Assembly: GCF_011386835.1 (NCBI RefSeq)
Contig: NC_088800.1
Location: 55,519,439 to 55,583,438 of the forward strand
Reading direction: 5' to 3'
Origin: Chrysemys picta bellii
Taxonomy: Eukaryota > Chordata > Testudines > Emydidae
DNA: 64,000 bases
Positions within the stretch are counted from its first letter, which is position 1. Every line of letters begins with the position of its first letter. The notes under the pieces were generated by a model. That model had not been told where the DNA came from and ran no database searches. It saw only the letters and a list, made by a program, of their open reading frames with translations. The position numbers were made by a program, and so were the translations under genes. Of this stretch, positions 1 to 12,360 are shown in pieces.

Positions 1-839
1 GCCTCTTGTCCCCTGACTGCCCCAACCCTTATCCACACCCCCACCCCCAGACAGACCCCTGGGACTCCCACGCCCCATCCAACCACTCCCCACCCCCTGA
101 CAGCCCCCCCCCAGAACTCCCAACCCATCTAAACCCCTCTGCTCCCTGTCCCCTGACTGCTCCGATCCATCTCCCCACCCCTGCCACCTGACAGCCCCCC
201 CCAGAACTCCCAAACACTCCCCCCCTGCTCCTTGTCCCCTGACTGCCCCCTCCTGGGACCCCTGCTCCTAACTGCCCTCCAGAACCCCACCCCCTACCTA
301 AGACTCCCTGTTCCTTGTCCCCTAACTGCCCCCTCCAAAGACCCCCCCCAACTGCCCCCCAGGACCCTACCCCCTACCTGTACCCTGACTGCCCAAAACT
401 TTCTCCACTCCCCCCAAAAAGCCCCCCCCCGTTTCTTGACTGCCACCTCCAGAACCTTCCTGCCCCCTGACCTCCTTACCCTGCTGCTCAGAACAGAGTG
501 TTGGGCTCTGTGCAGCCGAGCCGGACACGTGGCTGAGCTCCCCAGCACAACAAAACCCGGTCCCTGGCCCTGCACAACAAAACCCGGTCTGGCCCTGCAC
601 AGTGCTGCCGGACTGGGCTGCAAGGGAGCTGCCGGCTCAGAATGCAGGGCGGATCCGGCTCCTCTACAGCTGCTCCTGAGTCCAGCCCGGGACTTCCCTG
701 CAGCCCTCCCAGCCGCTCGCTCTGCCGGGGGAGGGGGAAATCCCGGACATTGTGAGTGCTTTACAAATTCCCCCCGGACGCTATTTTTAGCACAAAAAGG
801 AGGACATGTCCGGGTAAATCCGGACGAATGGTAACCCTA
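1..839. repeat. Right part of a C-rich tandem-bearing interspersed repeat, cut by the window edge
   Basis: Positions 1 to about 480 are a degenerate array built on CCCCTGACTGCCCC and CCAGAACTCCC words. This is followed by a unique part and a right terminus at about 790-837 that reads, reversed, GGGTTACCATTCGTCCGGAT, with a TA at 838-839. A sharp end next to a TA fits a TA-targeting DNA transposon or MITE with an expanded internal minisatellite. The left end lies outside the window, so class and length are open. The long open frames here come from C-rich sequence and are not genes. Confidence 0.5.
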
Positions 840-2375
840 GCACTGTCTAAAATTGAAAGTGTGTTCTCCCCTGCATTCCCTGATCCTTGAGCTGTGTCAC
901 TAGCGTTCATAGGACCCTGCCCACCGCTCCTGTGGGGGCGCGAGCTGTTCCGGAGGTCACTGAGTGCCTCTCTGTAGAGTTCTGAGCTGGGTTATGGCAT
1001 CTCTGCTGGCATCTCCTGGGACTAGGGAAAGCCCTGGGGCAGATGGGGAGGGAAATGTTTGCGCTTTAAAAACCCTGCTGCCATTCTGATGATGTGTCAT
1101 TGCTAGAGCACTTTAGAATGTATAGCACTTTGCAAAAGTGGGACACGGGGGGCCTTGCTCTGCGGGGTGAGTTGGATACACAGGACAGCAGCTGCAGCTC
1201 AGGGTGGCACAGATCTAGGGCGGGGTCCATGTGAAGCTGCCCTGCAGTGGCTCATGAGCGTGAGGACCAACTTAAGGGCAGACTGGGAAGAAGCAGGGCA
1301 CAACCCCCAATTGGCTGTGAGTTCCATGTTTAGATTTCACCAACCAATTATCAAGTATAAACCCCTCAGGCACTATAACAGCCTTAATCTGGAGTCACAG
1401 ACAGTCCCATTAGGTCCTCCGATGTATCTCACCTCACAGGTAAGCCTACATTTGTAATAGATGGTCCCTAACACAGATTCACAGCATTATTCAGGTTATT
1501 CCCAGTCCCATAGGGCTGATCACCTTAGATCTCACACCAAACAGAGCTGGTCTGCCAGCATTACCGTCCAATCTCATCTCACCTCTGCCTCTATCTATCC
1601 CCTATTAATCTATGCATCCACCCATCATCTTGGTCTATCCATTTATCTATCCAGCCAGTGTGTGTCCAGTTTATGATTTTATATAGCACCTACTATGGTA
1701 CTGAGCACTGAGCAAAATAACAATGCGCATAAGCCTTAGAAAGAAGAAAAAGCATTTTCCTCTCTGTCACTCCAGTGCAATGTAGTAGGGCTCAATATGT
1801 AGGATTTTGTCTGAGGAGGATAGTTATCCCCTTCTCACAGTTCTTCGTGGCTGGGACAGAGCAATGGTGCCAACCCCAAGCATTCAAAAGCCTTAAACCA
1901 GGCCCCCAAAATCATGAGATTTTCTTTTTAAAACATTTTGGAGGTTCTTTTTTTTTTTTTTGCATTCTGGTTTCATAGCCCTTATGTCGCACGTGAATCA
2001 CATCTTCAAGTTTTTCTCTGCCCCCGTGAGGGCTAGAAACAGACTTTGTTTTGTTTTGAATGCAAGCTGAGATTCTCATGTAATTTCCTGATTCTAGGAG
2101 CTCGGGCTTCAAGAAAACCATCAAAACATTTGAGATTCACAATCCTGTCCAAACACTGATGGAGCCCTGAGGCCTTGGCATATCTCCTTTAAAGAACATG
2201 GACTTACCAGAACACTACAGAGATCTCGAACAAGGAGATGAATTTTGGTGTAAGCATTGTTGTGTGCTGGGCAGGGAGCATCGCTCAGGGTGGGTGAGAC
2301 TTGCCTGCCAGGCAGAGCTGGTGCAGGCAGGGTTGTACGGGGAGATTTTTGGCAAACCAGTAAAGTTCCTGAAAC
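840..2375. other. Gene-free flank, interspersed-repeat debris
   Basis: No exon with convincing splice sites or family similarity was found on either strand. About 1560-1670 is a degenerate TCTATC/CATCCA tetranucleotide tract. About 1890-2140, with a T run at 1948-1961, has the look of an old interspersed repeat, but the family is not assigned. Confidence 0.4.
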
Positions 2376-2380
2376 CACTA

Positions 2381-2985
2381 TGGCTTATTGCTAAAAGCAG
2401 CCAAGTCAGCAGGCTGTAAGCTTGACCAAGGCAGGAGGGGAGGGGGTTTTGGGTCCCACAGAAAGAGCAGCTTGACCCACGTCCTTCCTGGTAAGAATTG
2501 TGTTGAAGCTGCTAATACATGCATTTTAGAAGAGCAAGATGTGCCCTCAGGAATGTGTCTAACAGGATCTCAAGGCTGCAAACTCTGGAAAAACCCACAC
2601 CTGGTTAATCAATAATCAGAAGGAACCTCTTGCTTGACCATTGAAACTGCTTGCTTGACAAGTTTTCTTTAAGGGACATATCATTCTATTACTAATGTAT
2701 AAATAAGGGGGAAAAGTTTGAGGTAGTTGGACTCTTCTGGACTCTCCCTCTGGATACATCTTGCGGTCCCCAGTGGCAGATGGGCTGCTGCTGTGCCACT
2801 CGAGAGCTACACTCAGCTTTGGTAATTATCGAGGGTTGGGGATGTTTCACTAACCTGTTGCGGACGTGTGTAAGTGCTTGAGACTAAGTAAAGTTTAGCT
2901 TTAAGTGAAAGCACTCTTATGTTGCCCTGTTTGTGCCAGCCATCTATCGGTCAGACAGCTGTGTCTCCCCTGATTTATTTCCTGA
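2381..2985 (+). repeat. Possible solo LTR with CACTA flanking repeats
   Basis: The segment starts TGGCTTATTGC. It holds a TATA-like TATAAATAAGG at about 2698 and an AGTAAAGTTTAGCTTTAAG stretch near 2887-2905, the compact order of an LTR promoter followed by a 3' processing region. It is flanked by CACTA at 2376-2380 and 2986-2990. The right end reads CCTGA rather than CA, so the boundary may be off by a few bases. The family is not determined. Confidence 0.45.
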
Positions 2986-2990
2986 CACTA

Positions 2991-4575
2991 TCTCGCATAG
3001 AGTAAAAGTTACCAACAGCTTTGGGTAAAAGAACCCTGGGTAACAGGGTGTGAGCACAGCAAGTGTTTGGGGGCTTGTTAGTTGGATTATGATGAGTGGT
3101 TTCTGAGAGGGGGTACCAACAACACAGACACTCAGCCTGACTAATACCGAGGAAGGAGACACACCCCATATGGCTTCACTTCCTTGCTCATCTCCCTGGG
3201 CTTTGAAAGAGAGCTTTCAGGGCTGAATCACCTTTAACAAGCTCACTGCCTTTTGATGCTAGACATTCTTTGCCATTGGCTGAGTGGCCCTTGCAAAGCT
3301 GGGGAATTCTTTTCCTGGCTTTGAAACTGTCAAAGACAAACCAAGTAATAATGATTTCCAGCCTGACCCTTGTAAGAGGTCAGGATGATGGAGGGAGAAA
3401 CACACATTGTGGGTGGCTTTTGGAAAACCACTCTGAGGGGTCAACACAACCCAGTCGAGTGCTGCAGCGAGCCAAAAATGACTGCATCTCCTTACTGAGA
3501 GGAGTGCTACGGAACTGCTGTGTCAAGGAGTGGCTTGTTATCATCTCTGCAGCCTCAGGACTGCCCTGGTGACCCATGCTTATGGACTTGTTCCCAGCAG
3601 ATTGTCGGGTAGCTGATACCCCCACAGTAGGTTCTTGTGGTTTGGGCCACCCCCAGATTGTTCATAGGAGTGTTTCCTTCTTGCTCTCCTCTGCTCTGGG
3701 CCTGTGGTCCCCTTTGTTTTCCACTCTCTGTATTTTCGTTCAGAGAATTTCACCACACTCCATAGCTGCTGACTCCATGGGTGGTCTGGGGCTGCAGCAC
3801 CCACAGAAAAAAAATAGTGGGTGCTCAGCACCCACCAGCAGCCCTGCCAATCAGCTCCTTCCCCTCCCTCCCAGCGCCTCCCACCCGCCAGTGATTAGCT
3901 GTTCAGCAGCATGCAGGAAGCATGGGGCAGGGGAGGGGGTGGACAGTCCCCTGAGGGACTGTTCTTTCTCGGGGACCACTGCAAGAGCCCCTCCCAGCAG
4001 CTTCCCTCTGTCTTTTGCCCTGGGATCAACACAGGCATGACTTGCCCTGGAATCAGGGCTGGCTTAGCCCCAGGTCTCCATCCCCTGGAAAGCCATTCCT
4101 GTTACACTCTCCCTCTCTCCTATAGTGATCAGACCCCACTGATGCCCTAGTGATGAGATTCACCCCGGCTTTCACTGGACTCCCCAGATCACAATGTCTC
4201 TTCCAGGTCCCGCTCTATGTCCCCAATTCCTGGCCACAGTGCTTGGGTGCCTCAATAAGTCAATCCTCCTCTGCCTGGTGTCTCAGAACGATACCGTCTC
4301 CTGCTTCGCTGGGGAAGTTCGTTTGCCCCAAGAGCCAATGCCTGAGGCCTCTGCCCAAGTGTCACTCCGATCTTATGATGCCAGGGTGACTTTGCTGCCG
4401 AAGGGCTGAGTAAAAGCTGAGTAAGATCTTTATGATTTCCCCCCATGCTAGTAGATTTAAGCCACAGCTTCCCTTCTCCTCCTTGCTTGTCTGGTTTGCA
4501 GCCCATCAGGGACCATTGGCCAGCTGGGAGCCAGCAGGCTGATGCCCCTTCCCTTTGATCTGGGAAGAATGGCCA
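2991..4575. other. Gene-free flank
   Basis: No supportable exon. About 3783-3960 is GC-rich, with repeated CAGCACCCAC words (3808-3833), and looks like an interspersed repeat of unknown class. Confidence 0.35.
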
Positions 4576-4723
4576 CGCATGGAGCTTGTGTTCCCACAAT
4601 ACTATGACAAATACCATGAGCAAGCAGCTGTCTCTGCTCTGCCTAGCTCGCACGGAGTTAGCATTCCCATGATACTATGACAAACACCATGAGCAAGCAG
4701 GTCTGTCTACTCTGCCTAGCTAG
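4576..4723. repeat. Two-copy tandem duplication, period 73 bp
   Basis: Copy one (4576-4648) and copy two (4649-about 4723) share CGCAYGGAG, then TTCCCA, then ATACTATGACAAAYACCATG and GAGCAAGCAG, ending in TCTGCCTAGCT. The copies differ at several positions, so this is a fairly recent local duplication, not an assembly echo. Confidence 0.75.
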
Positions 4724-5695
4724 GGATCGTCCTGGTGCTCGTCTTGCATTGTTCTCGTGGTTCTGTGCCACCCCCGAACTAAATTAGCTGCTCCTGATTA
4801 GGCAATGTATCGGTTTTTCCCTTGAGCGCTTCTTTATTTAATTCTATTGTAAGAGAGAACTTATTAAAGCAGCCCCACCCTTCCGAGGGATGAGTGTTTG
4901 CTTCCCTGTCTACAGAGAAGCATCTGTCCAGAGCCAAAACGTGCACCGAAGGGTCCATCTCGTTCCACCTGCCCCAGGCCTCCTGTCTGTGCTCCTGCCG
5001 GGGCAGTCGCAGCAGCAGAATTGTGGGCCGTGTGTTATCAACCACGAGAGCAGAGCGGCTTCCTGCAAATTCTCCCTCCAGACCCATGCCTGGGAGCTGC
5101 TTACAGAGTAAGAGCTAGCCTCTCTTTTTAAAGCATGCCTCTTCCTTTTATTTTTCACAGGTAACATGATCTTTGTAGCGTTGGACTGGCTGTTAATGAA
5201 AGCAGAGGTTTGTCTGCACTCTTGAACGTGAGGTGTATTGTTATTAGCAGAGATCAGCATGACGAGGTGGGATCAGCTATGAAAGTCCTAGAAGATTTGG
5301 AGTCAGATGGCATGAAAGTTTAGGGGGAGACACAAGCAAGGCAGAATTACTGTGGATCAAGGCTGAGACCTGAGCGTTGCGATTTGCGATAGACACTCAA
5401 AAAAAAACAACAACAAAAAAAACCCAAACCCAACCCACAATAGGGAGGTGGGATCAGAAATTGAAAATGCGGAGAAGGCGTTGGGGGGTAATGCAGATTC
5501 AGCTTGGAGACATTTGCAAGAGAGCAGATGGAGGCTGCCGAGAGATCCCCATCCAGTGTCCCTGCTACGGACAGACTGGCGGAGAGTAAATCTCGAGAGC
5601 AAAGGGACAGCTCACCTTGGATCTTGCTGGGTGCAGAGAAAGCGCATGGCTGCACCATTGGTATTATGCCCAGAGTAGCATAGCTCTGCATGGTG
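4724..5695. other. Gene-free flank
   Basis: No supportable exon on either strand. The only low-complexity feature noted is an A-rich CAACAACAAAA tract at about 5401-5436. Confidence 0.35.
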
Positions 5696-5703
5696 CCTTA
5701 GTA

Positions 5704-5867
5704 CAGTGCTTCTCAAAGTGGTGGTCCGCGGACCGAGCCATCGGCTGCCGGTCCGCAACGAGTTTCCTTATAAGAGCATCAAATAGGATAATAATATGGC
5801 ACCAGTCCCTGGCACATTGGGGAAAAAAATTGCCGGTCCCCCACATCAGATAGCTTGAGAAGCACTG
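5704..5867. mobile_element. Non-autonomous hAT element (164 bp)
   Basis: The ends are imperfect inverted repeats, CAGTGCTTCTCAAAGT at the left and, reversed, CAGTGCTTCTCAAGCT at the right. The element is flanked by a perfect 8-bp target duplication CCTTAGTA (5696-5703 and 5868-5875). CAG-type ends plus an 8-bp duplication are the signature of the hAT superfamily. It has no coding capacity. Confidence 0.9.
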
Positions 5868-6042
5868 CCTTAGTAGATACCATGTGTGGAAGGAAGGGTT
5901 CCCTTCCTTTGAGAGCTTACAGACTAATGGCATCAGCAGCACAGAATCATATCACACTGGACAAATTCTGGGAGCCGGCAGTTGTTATAGCAAGAACCCT
6001 TCCTACGGGTTCCAGGAGTGTTTTGCAAGTGGTGCTCTATGA

Positions 6043-6454
6043 CAGTGCTTCTCAACCAGGGGGACGCGTACCTGTGGAGGTATGCGGAGGTCTTTCAGGG
6101 GGTACATCAACTCATCTAGATACTTGCCTAGTTTTACAACAGGCTACATAAAAAGCATTACCAAAGTCAGTACAAACTAAAATTTCATTCACACTATGAC
6201 TTGTTTGTACTGCTCTATATACTAGACACTGAAATGCAAGTACAATATTTATATTCCAATTGATTTATTTTATAATTACATGGTAAAAATGAGAAAGTTG
6301 GCAATTTGTCAGTAATAGTATGCTGGGACACTTCTGTATTATTATGTCTGATTGTGTAAGCAAGTTGTTTTTAAGTGAGGTGAAACTTGGGGTATGCAAA
6401 ACAAATCAGCGGCCTGAAAGGGGCACATTAATCTGGAAAGGTTGAGTGTCACTG
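6043..6454. mobile_element. Non-autonomous hAT element (412 bp)
   Basis: The left end is CAGTGCTTCTCAACCAG and the right end, reversed, is CAGTGACACTCAACCTTT. The flanking 8-bp duplication is CTCTATGA / CTCTATGG (6035-6042, 6455-6462), one mismatch. The interior is AT-rich and non-coding. The left tip matches that of the 5704 element for its first 12 bases, so the two may share a transposase source. Confidence 0.88.
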
Positions 6455-6462
6455 CTCTATGG

Positions 6463-7564
6463 GCAGATGAATCAGCGGCATGTTGTTGGCTGTCTTGTCT
6501 CCCATCAGGAGAATCTGAGCACAAAACACCAGGAGGAATTTGGTGATTAGATTCACACCCTCAACTGCAGGTGCGGGCCAAGGGGCAGAGGTCTCTCAGT
6601 TCTGCTGAAAGCAGAGAACACGTGCCAGGGACACTCCCCAGAGATACTCCCAGAGAGGGATGACTGCCCACCTTCAAGCAGAGCCATCCCTTAGCGCTGC
6701 CCATTAGCCCGTAGGAAGGCCTAGTGGAGACTGGCATTACAGTGGAGATGGTAGGTCAGCCTCTAGACCCTATAGTCTCCTTCCCCCTGTGGGTTCCTTA
6801 CAGACCCCACTATAGATTGCTAACAAGTCGGGATTATCGAACACCTTAGGAGAAGCCAGGACATTGCCCATGGTTGTGCTACCCTGGAGCTGATTGAGTT
6901 CTTATGGGCCACAAGGACCTTTGCAAATGGTCCCAGAGGCTCAAGCTAAGCAGTGCAGACCCTGGTCTTTTCACGGGAACTGTCCGCAGCAGCTCTTCGC
7001 TTGAGAGCTATAAGACAGAGTGCCAGTGGGGCGCTGCCCGGCTGCCCACTGGAGGGAAGGAGAGCTGTGTGGAGGCAGTATGCTCAGCCCTCAGGTGTGC
7101 CTGGCATTACTGTACACAGTGCCCTGGGAGGGAGGGAACCAGGCCTAGCCTTCCCCAGCTGGGGCAAGCTCTGGGAGGTGACTGTGGGGAGGCCAAAGGG
7201 GAAACGTGTAGGAGAGGGGAGGAAGTGGGAGGGTACCAAGGAGACCTGTAGGCAACATGAGCCCCAACAGAGGGGACTGGCTGGTCCAGGGCAGTCAGCA
7301 GAGATGAGTCCAGACTGCAAAGCTCAGCTATGGAGCATTTGTTCCAGGGGCCTGCACGGAGCCTGCCTGAAACTGGGCAGCTTTGCTCATCATTCTGGAG
7401 GCAAGTTCACACAAACACTCCCGCCCGCTGACCTGGGAACCAGGCTTGTCCAGGCTGATTGCTGGGCTGTGAGGCCGCCCTCCCCCTGCCACCTTGAGCA
7501 TCATGCTATAAAGGGAAAAAAGACCAGATGGCTGAAAAGAGGAGAAAGATGCCATAACCCTTAA
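6463..7564. other. Gene-free flank; about 7200-7300 is related to 12060-12150
   Basis: No supportable exon. A stretch around 7214-7285 shares GGGGAGGAAGTGGGAGGGT and a CTGTAGSCAACATGAGC block with 12074-12145, so the two are members of one repeat or an old local duplication. Confidence 0.4.
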
Positions 7565-8003
7565 CACAGTGTTCTGTCATTCTGATTTCACAAGCAAGGT
7601 TTCACCACAATCAGCAGTACCCTATATACTGTAAACATAGGCTGACAGGAAGGGGCAGATGTCTAAATCAGGGACTCGGAACTTTAGGAAATGTACCAGA
7701 ACAAGATGTGTTTTCCTCTAGCCTGTGGAAACAGGAACTAATGGATTTGTCAGCAACCTGCCTATAAGTACCAACCAGGTATAAGCAAATCGCAGAACCA
7801 AACAGGGCGAGGTACCTGTTGCCAGCTGTAGAATCAGGCTCATGGACTGTGGTAACTATACTCTTAGTCTTTCTGCTGTCTAGTTAATTAATTATTTAAT
7901 AAATCCAATCAAGCTGACTGATACGGAGGTCTCTTTAATCACTGAATAAATTCGAACCTTACTAAAACCATTGTTGGTAACGAATTGGTGGCCCGGATGG
8001 GCA
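7565..8003 (+). repeat. Possible retroviral LTR followed by a primer-binding-site-like sequence
   Basis: The segment has a TATA-like CTATAAGTACC near 7760 and an ATTTAATAAATCC polyadenylation signal near 7895, the order expected in an LTR. About 100 bases on lies TGGTGGCCCGGATGGG (7987-8002), which resembles the TGG-initiated primer-binding sites that follow 5' LTRs. The exact LTR borders, the matching tRNA and a partner 3' LTR were not found. Confidence 0.4.
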
Positions 8004-8081
8004 CCTTGATTCGCAGTAGTGTTTGAGAGCGTATCAGACAGGAATGCTCGGCCTAGTATAGTGGCAGTGGAGAGCTCAGCA

Positions 8082-8972
8082 CAGGGGTGGGCAAATTACG
8101 GCCCAGGGGCTGCATCCGGCTCTTCAGACATTTTAATTTGGCCCTCAAGCTCCCGCCGGGGAGTGGGGGCCGGGACTTGCCCCGCTCCAGTGCTCCAGCC
8201 GTGGAGCAGTGTCGAGGGCTTGCCCCACTCCACGCAGCTCCCATAAGCAGCAGCATGTCCCCCCTCCAGCCCCTATGCGTAGGGGCAGCCAGGGGGCTCC
8301 GCACACTGCCCCTACCCCAAGCACGCCCCCACAGCTCCTATTGGTCAGGAACTGCAGCCAATGGGAGCTGCAGGGGTGGCACCTGTGGATGGGGCAGCAC
8401 CCAGAGCTGCCTGGCCACACCTCCATGTAGGAGCTGGAGGGGGGACGTGCTGCTGCTTCCAGGAACTGCTTGAGGTAAGCGCCGTCCAGAGCCTGCACTC
8501 CTGACCCCTCCCCCGCCCCAGGCCCGACTCCAGGGTTTTGGCCGCCCCAAGCAGCAAAAAAAAGGCCACGATCGCGATCTGCGGTGGCAATTCAGCGGGA
8601 GGTCCTTCGCTCCGAGTGGGAGTGAGGGACCGTCCACCGAATTGCCGCCGAATAGCTGGATGTGCTGCCCCGCTCCGGAGTGGCCGTCCCAAGCACCTGC
8701 TTGCCAGGCTGGTGCCTGGAGCCAGCCCTGACCCCAACTCCCTGCCCCAGCCCTGATCCCCCTCCCGCCCTCCGAACCCCTTGGTCCCAGCCCGGAGCAC
8801 CCTCCTGCATCCCCAACCCCTCATGCCCAGCCCCACCCCAGAGCCAACACCCCTAGCCGGAGCCCTTACCCCCTCCCATACCCCAATCCCCACTTTCATG
8901 AGCATTCATGGTCCGCCATACAATTTCCATACCCAGATGTGGCCCTTTCGCCAAAAAGTTTGCCCATCCCTG
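8082..8972. mobile_element. Non-autonomous hAT element (891 bp) holding a second hAT-like element
   Basis: The left end is CAGGGGTGGGCAAATTA and the right end, reversed, is CAGGGATGGGCAAACT. The flanking octamers GCTCAGCA (8074-8081) and GTCTAGCA (8973-8980) match at 6 of 8 positions. The same family occurs at 26720-27470. The interior is GC-rich and carries a C-rich CCCCAACTCC-type array after the nested insertion at 8519-8730. Confidence 0.82.
8519..8730. mobile_element. Nested hAT-like element, same family as 12286-12525
   Basis: It begins CAGGCCCGACTCCAGG and ends, reversed, CAGGGCTGGCTCCAGG. The interior shares GATCGCGATCTGCGG and CCGAATTGCCGCCGAATAGC with the 12286 copy. It sits inside the 8082-8972 element. 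No clean 8-bp duplication could be read around it, so it may be part of a composite family and not a separate insertion. Confidence 0.7.
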
Positions 8973-8980
8973 GTCTAGCA

Positions 8981-9600
8981 CACTGCAGTGCGCCAAATCC
9001 AATCTGAGACCGATCCGTGGGGTCACGTGTGTTCATGGCTTACGTCAAAAGCCGAGAAGACACCTAAGATTAAGGAGTTAAGAGAGGGAGCAAAATGGGG
9101 AACTAAAAATGCTGCTTGAGAATATGAATAGTGTAAATGTGGCTCTGGCTCAGAATGGCCCTGAGGAAAGCTCAAGGAATGTCAGATCGATTGTGGTGAG
9201 ATGAGGGTAAGGAAGTTAAGTTGGTGCAAAGAACCTAAGGAGTTGAGAAGTGCTTCCCGGGTGGCACAGGAGCAATTCATTGTGGCAAAGCAGGGTGTCC
9301 CGGGAATCGTGGTAAGTGCTGGAAGGAACAGGAGGACATGAGAGAGCAGGTTCATGATTGAAGGGGACAAATTGCAGCATTGAGTGAGAGAGCTGAGGAG
9401 TATAGAAAGCTAAGAAAATTAAATGAGAAAGGGAAGAAAAAGATGCAGGAATTAACCACAGACTCAAACGGACTCAGGTGCTCATTAGATGAAAGAGAGA
9501 ATGCAGCTATGCAAGTCCCAGAAATATCAGTGATCTACAAGGTAATTGTGGGTGGTTGTCCTGAAGGAGAAACTGAGAAGAACTAAATGAGAGAGATTAT
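8981..9600 (+). other. Possible decayed retroviral gag-like remains
   Basis: Downstream of the putative LTR the plus strand reads, with several stops, into a Lys/Glu-rich segment. The clearest part is 9380-9580, which contains ERAEEYRKLRKLNEKGK and would form a coiled coil. Just upstream (about 9274-9320) is a Cys/His-containing stretch. Position after a possible primer-binding site makes old endogenous-retrovirus remains plausible. No pol or env motif was found, so this is a weak inference. Confidence 0.25.
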
Positions 9601-12277
9601 CTGGGGAAACTACCAGCTTGGAATAAAGATAAAATCAGCCTGATGGTAGATCCAGACCACACCCCTAAAAGGAAATTGTAATGTTAACCCTAATGCAACC
9701 AAAATTACTAGTTTAAAAAGGAAAGCATTATGATTTTAGCAAATTTTAGACTGACCCCCAAAATATAGTTGGCTATTGGCTACAAAGCAGGTAAAAAAAT
9801 CCTACTACAAGACTACATGATTTGGAAATTTGAATGTGCCATAAGATACTTTTGGAAATTTGCATATTGGTGTGATTCATGCCCCTCACCCCACTTCCTG
9901 GGGGCATGGGTGTGCGTATCCATGGAATCACATGAGCCTGAATTAAGGGAATGGAAAAAACAGCTCCATTAATTAAAATTAATTCAAATTTTCAGCAAAA
10001 GGTACTTAAAGTTGTGCGATTTTGAAAGGTTTAAAGGACCTAAATGAACACTCCCTGTCAATAAAACCCTCTTTAAAAAGGAAGGTGTATGTGAAATGTA
10101 TGTGTCAAATAAATTGGCTTTCAAAGGATTCTGCTAAAAATCTATTTGCTTCAATAATTAAAGAGCTAACAAATTTTATTTTGAACATGAAATGGTAAAG
10201 GTGAGACAAGTTAGCCTTGTTAAAGTAAAAGTATTATTCAAGTAATTCCTGGGATAATTTAAAGTTAAAGGTATTAGGTCTTCAATTGTTGCTGTGCCTT
10301 TAAGTTATGATATTTGGTTCCAAGTGAAAAGCTGACAGGGGAGTCTGAAAAGCAAAAGGCAGCAACATCACTTGGACTCTGAGGCTAGCAGCCAACATGT
10401 TGCTGTACATAAAGAAGGAATTGTCTTTCCTGGCAGGCACTGTTAACTGGTTTTGTCTGTGAATTGTTGCCCATCGACGCTGGTCCTAAAACAAGACAAA
10501 TGTCCAACAAAGCAATTAATTTTTTAAGTCCTCAAACCTTTGTTTTATATTTAAACAATGGATCTTGGACTCTGAAGCCGAACACAAGTAACTAATGTCA
10601 GCTGGCTTTGTTGTAGCAATGACACCATGCCTTTGAAATAGATGCCCCTTTAAACAAGGCGATACCTGATGTAAATGTCAAAATGAAATTAATAAATGCA
10701 AATAGGAGAAAACAAAACTTTACTCACCACCCTTCTAACCTGCAAAAAAGTGCAGGGGGGAAGGGTAGGAGAAAAAGTAAAAGGAGGTAAATCAAAGTAT
10801 TAAGCATATGTATAGAATGCTTTGTTGCTTGCTTATTGTCATGCGGGCTATTAGTTAAATGTTGTTGGTTTAATAAGTTAATAGATACAGGAGTTGTTAT
10901 TTTTATGCTCCGTGAAGACAACCCTTATTTCTCCCCATCTCCTCTAGAAAACATTTCACTTCTGAAACTTTTGTAAGTAACCCGGTTTCCTCTATTCTTT
11001 CTGAACTGCTGCTCGAGAACATGGTGATTTGGCTCCACTGCTTTGTGCCAACTTGTTTATCGGAACCATGGAATATGCTGGGGTCTGACCGTATGGTTCA
11101 CCAGGGCTGCATTGTTGTGGTTGTTCTCTGGGAAATGATCCTGTAGCAATAACTGATTGCCATGTCTCTGCAGCAGTTGCAAAGTCTGCCTGTTACGATC
11201 TGTCAGGTCTTTATGAAACTCACCCTCTTCCAGATATTGTGCAAACTGGGGTTGAAGCAAGAGTCCCAGCCTTGCTCAGCATAAACATGACTGTGACAGA
11301 ATGCCTGTCACGGTTACTGTTCCAGGTCCTAACCCAATAGCATCCATACCCAAATCATATGCAGCTGAAAGCATGAATTCCTTACTACAGCTGGGTGTCC
11401 ACCAACCCTCTGTCTCTTGAGACAGATCCCGCCAGTTCCTGCTCTATCCTGGGCAAACCTCCCTGAATTAAGTTAAACCGTAAACAATGTTGCAAAATGT
11501 TAAAGCTGAGAAAAAAAACTTTCAAAAGGTTTCTACCTATATCGCCCAAGGATAAGCAGTTAATGAAAGTTTATTATCCTCAGAGGGTTTATATAAACTC
11601 AAGGGGGCTATATTTTATTTAATTGTTATATTATTTTCCTTTCTACTATGTGTAAAAATGTACTGAATATTAGAACGTATGTCGTGTATAAATATTTGAA
11701 AAAGTTTAATTGATATAACACAAATTAACCCTAAAAAACTTGGGGAAAATTCTGTAACTAATTTTCTTGTTAAAACAAAGTGGGCAGGGGAGAAAGCAGT
11801 ACATTTTTTCACTTAGAGAGTGAGCACCCCTGTCTTCGCAGTCAACCCCCCTGTTTTAGCAATTAACCCTACAAATGCAGGGCCGTATGACCTTAGCAAC
11901 CCCTATAGCAGACAGTCCAACAATCTGGGACATGCAGACACCATACAAATCTGTCACCTTAGTGGTAAGGGATCCTCCAATTCCTGAACCAGCCATGCTT
12001 GTTACAAGGTGGAAGAAATTGCAACTGTCCCTGCCCCTTTTGGGGAAGTAAGTGGGGAGATGCGTGTGAGTGGGGAGGAAGTGGGAGGGTTCCCAGCTTT
12101 GAGTATTAGTGGATCTGTAGCCAACATGAGCACGAACAGAGATGACTAGCAGCTTGTTCCCTGTCCCAGCTTCTCTCATCCTTCTGTGTCCAAGTTCACA
12201 TTAACACTGTTTAATGCAATCACTTGCTCTGGGCTATTTTCAGATATACAGGCATGCAGGGAACAGACAGAAAGGCT
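9601..12277. other. AT-rich gene-free block
   Basis: The composition turns AT-rich relative to both sides between about 9600 and 11850. Short open frames occur on both strands (for example minus 11057-11260) but none has splice context, a start context or a family motif I recognise. It may be the body of a decayed mobile element. Confidence 0.35.
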
Positions 12278-12285
12278 GCCCCATA

Positions 12286-12322
12286 CAGGGCCGGCTCCAG
12301 GGATTTGGCCGCCCCAAGCAGC

Positions 12323-12360
<38 letters not shown>

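Noticed and set aside
232..834. 200-codon open frame at the left end
   Set aside because: It lies in C-rich tandem sequence of an interspersed repeat and has low-complexity Pro/Leu/Thr composition.
11057..11260. 67-codon minus-strand frame in the AT-rich block
   Set aside because: Gln/Asn/His-rich with no family match. It could be remains of a mobile element, but nothing decides it.
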